Source of the DNA: an uncultured Collinsella sp.
Lineage (GTDB): Bacteria; Actinomycetota; Coriobacteriia; Coriobacteriales; Coriobacteriaceae
Reading direction: 5' to 3'
Length of the DNA stretch: 38,662 bases
Assembly (NCBI GenBank): GCA_958421655.1
Contig: CATZMG010000012.1
Location: forward strand, 1-38,662
The notes under the pieces were generated by a model. It searched no databases, was not told where the DNA came from, and saw only the letters and a program-made list of their open reading frames with translations. Position numbers and translations under genes: made by a program. Of the stretch, positions 37,861-38,662 are shown in pieces. The first letter of the stretch is position 1; each line of letters starts with the position of its first letter.

Positions 37861-38505
37861 CTAGTCCACGGTGATGTCGAGATTTTTGCCGATGAGGCCT
37901 ACGTAGCCGCCTTCGGCTGCCTTGGGGCTGTCGGCGTGGCAGAGGACCCACTTGTCGGCCTTCCAGTAGCAGTAGCTGTCGCCGGCAGCAGGCATGTCGG
38001 ATGCAGCCTCGGGGCGCGGGCCGTTGGTGCCCGCCGGCAGCGCCACCATCACCTGGAAGCCGCCGTCATCGACCATGCAGGGCGTGTAGTGGAGCGTGGT
38101 GTTGAAGACTTCGACGACCGTACCCGCCGGCACGCGGAACGCCTTGACGCACGCGGTGTCGAGCTTACCGTCCTCGATCTCCCAGCGATGCGCCACGAGC
38201 AGGATAAAGTCGCGCGCGCCCAGGTTGAACTCGCTGGCGCGGTGATACTCCAGGCAGTTGAGCTGCGTGTTGTGGCCATTGCACCAGCCCAGCTGGAAGG
38301 GTCGGCCGCCAAACATGAGAAAGCCCAGTTTATCGGCATCCTTGACGCCCTCGAGCTCCGGCGCACTTGCTACGTACTTGCTGCCCTCGGGAATGGACGT
38401 GGCAGAAAGCGCCTCGAGCACGGGCGACGTGAGCTCGGACGGAACGTTATTCCAAACGTTGCCATAGGATTTGAACTCGGGATCGTTGACAGAGCAGATA
38501 TGCAT
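37861..38505 (-). CDS. DUF4867-like cupin-type protein
   Basis: The 214-residue soluble protein resembles DUF4867 proteins, which are probable cupin-fold enzymes of unknown reaction often seen beside sugar-catabolism genes. Notable segments are PFQLGWCNGHNTQLNCLEYH, ASEFNLGARDFILLVAHRWEI, and VEVFNTTLHYTPCMVDDGGF, with several His, Glu and Cys that could bind metal. I start at the ATG at 38505 (AGGAG 5 nt upstream); a GTG two codons earlier overlaps that ribosome-binding site. It is monocistronic in view, with an inverted-repeat operator candidate upstream. Confidence 0.75.
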   Translation of the reverse strand: MHICSVNDPEFKSYGNVWNNVPSELTSPVLEALSATSIPEGSKYVASAPELEGVKDADKLGFLMFGGRPFQLGWCNGHNTQLNCLEYHRASEFNLGARDFILLVAHRWEIEDGKLDTACVKAFRVPAGTVVEVFNTTLHYTPCMVDDGGFQVMVALPAGTNGPRPEAASDMPAAGDSYCYWKADKWVLCHADSPKAAEGGYVGLIGKNLDITVD

Positions 38506-38514
38506 GTTCACTCC

Positions 38515-38568
38515 TGTTCGTAAATGTGACTATACGAACATTCTAGAACAAACATGAGCGATTTTGAA
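38515..38568 (-). promoter_or_regulatory. Promoter and inverted-repeat operator of the DUF4867-like gene
   Basis: On the minus strand, TTCAAA (plus 38563-38568) and TAGAAT (plus 38540-38545) are spaced 17 bp. Just downstream, TGTTCGTA (38515-38522) and TACGAACA (38533-38540) form an inverted repeat with a 10-bp centre, overlapping the -10 edge and the expected start of transcription. This is a good position for a repressor. The regulator is not in view. Confidence 0.6.
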
Positions 38569-38613
38569 CGCTCGTCCCGACCAATCAACAAAAAGGCGCC
38601 CCCGCATTGAACC

Positions 38614-38652
38614 GCCTCCCATTTCTTGGACATGAGAAATGGGAGGCTTTTT
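38614..38652 (+). terminator. Rho-independent terminator at the right edge
   Basis: A perfect 13-bp stem (GCCTCCCATTTCT and its complement) with an 8-nt loop is followed by TTTTT on the plus strand. No plus-strand gene ends here within the window, so it may terminate a short RNA, or act as an attenuator for a gene beyond the edge. Confidence 0.75.
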
Positions 38653-38662
38653 ATGCGAGTCG

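Overview
The window is GC-rich chromosomal DNA that reads like a Coriobacteriia gut actinobacterium, most likely Collinsella or a close relative. This is inferred from gene content, not from a search. The pointers are an actinobacterial dnaK-grpE-dnaJ-hspR heat-shock operon, a multi-membrane-segment LuxR-type regulator of the kind common in Coriobacteriia, a nadABC-niaR operon, hydrogenase maturation genes behind nikR, and many palindromic intergenic repeats. No rRNA, tRNA, CRISPR array, transposase or phage gene was seen.

Layout. 1-4.4 kb (minus strand): dnaK, grpE, a class B dnaJ and the repressor hspR. 4.4-5.3 kb: a long intergenic region with a 62-bp tandem repeat, then a small 2[4Fe-4S] ferredoxin. 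5.4-9.4 kb (minus): nadA-nadB-nadC-niaR, making NAD from aspartate, with a 19-bp-arm palindrome over the promoter as the likely NiaR operator. 9.6-11.6 kb: an AgrA/AgrC-like two-component pair. 11.6-12.7 kb: a degenerate uracil-DNA-glycosylase-like protein divergent from trxA. 12.9-18.8 kb: a His-rich small protein, nikR with a His/Cys-rich extension, then hypF, hypC, hypD and hypE, linking nickel sensing to NiFe-hydrogenase assembly. 18.9-21.3 kb: a Gph-like HAD phosphatase, a lipoprotein and a PTS EIIA protein. 21.5-23.1 kb: a lower-GC Fic/winged-helix gene between two copies of one palindromic repeat. 23.3-27.2 kb: pyrE, and an MgtA-type P-type ATPase with a long leader holding a short ORF with a strong ribosome-binding site. 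27.4-28.9 kb: a membrane LuxR regulator broken by a frameshift. 29.3-33.6 kb: an operon of zinc-ribbon proteins and an SPFH protein (YdjG/YdjI-like, probably membrane stress) ending in a lipoprotein. 33.7-37.7 kb: a three-gene two-component operon (NarL-type regulator, HisKA_3 kinase, 7TM degenerate-kinase protein). 37.8-38.5 kb: a DUF4867-like protein with its own operator-like palindrome.

The most unusual signal is a compound repeat of about 200 nt seen twice in full (19705-19908 and 23098-23351) and once cut by the left edge (1-101). It folds into several helices whose arms differ between copies but stay paired, with fixed loops TGTT, TTCT and GGTA. In all three copies the last helix ends 0-3 nt from the stop codon of a minus-strand gene (hspR, a lipoprotein gene, pyrE). 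The three non-Watson-Crick pairs I found are all G-U if the plus strand is read and A-C if the minus strand is read, which hints at a plus-strand structured RNA. At least five other palindromic repeat families occupy other gene ends.
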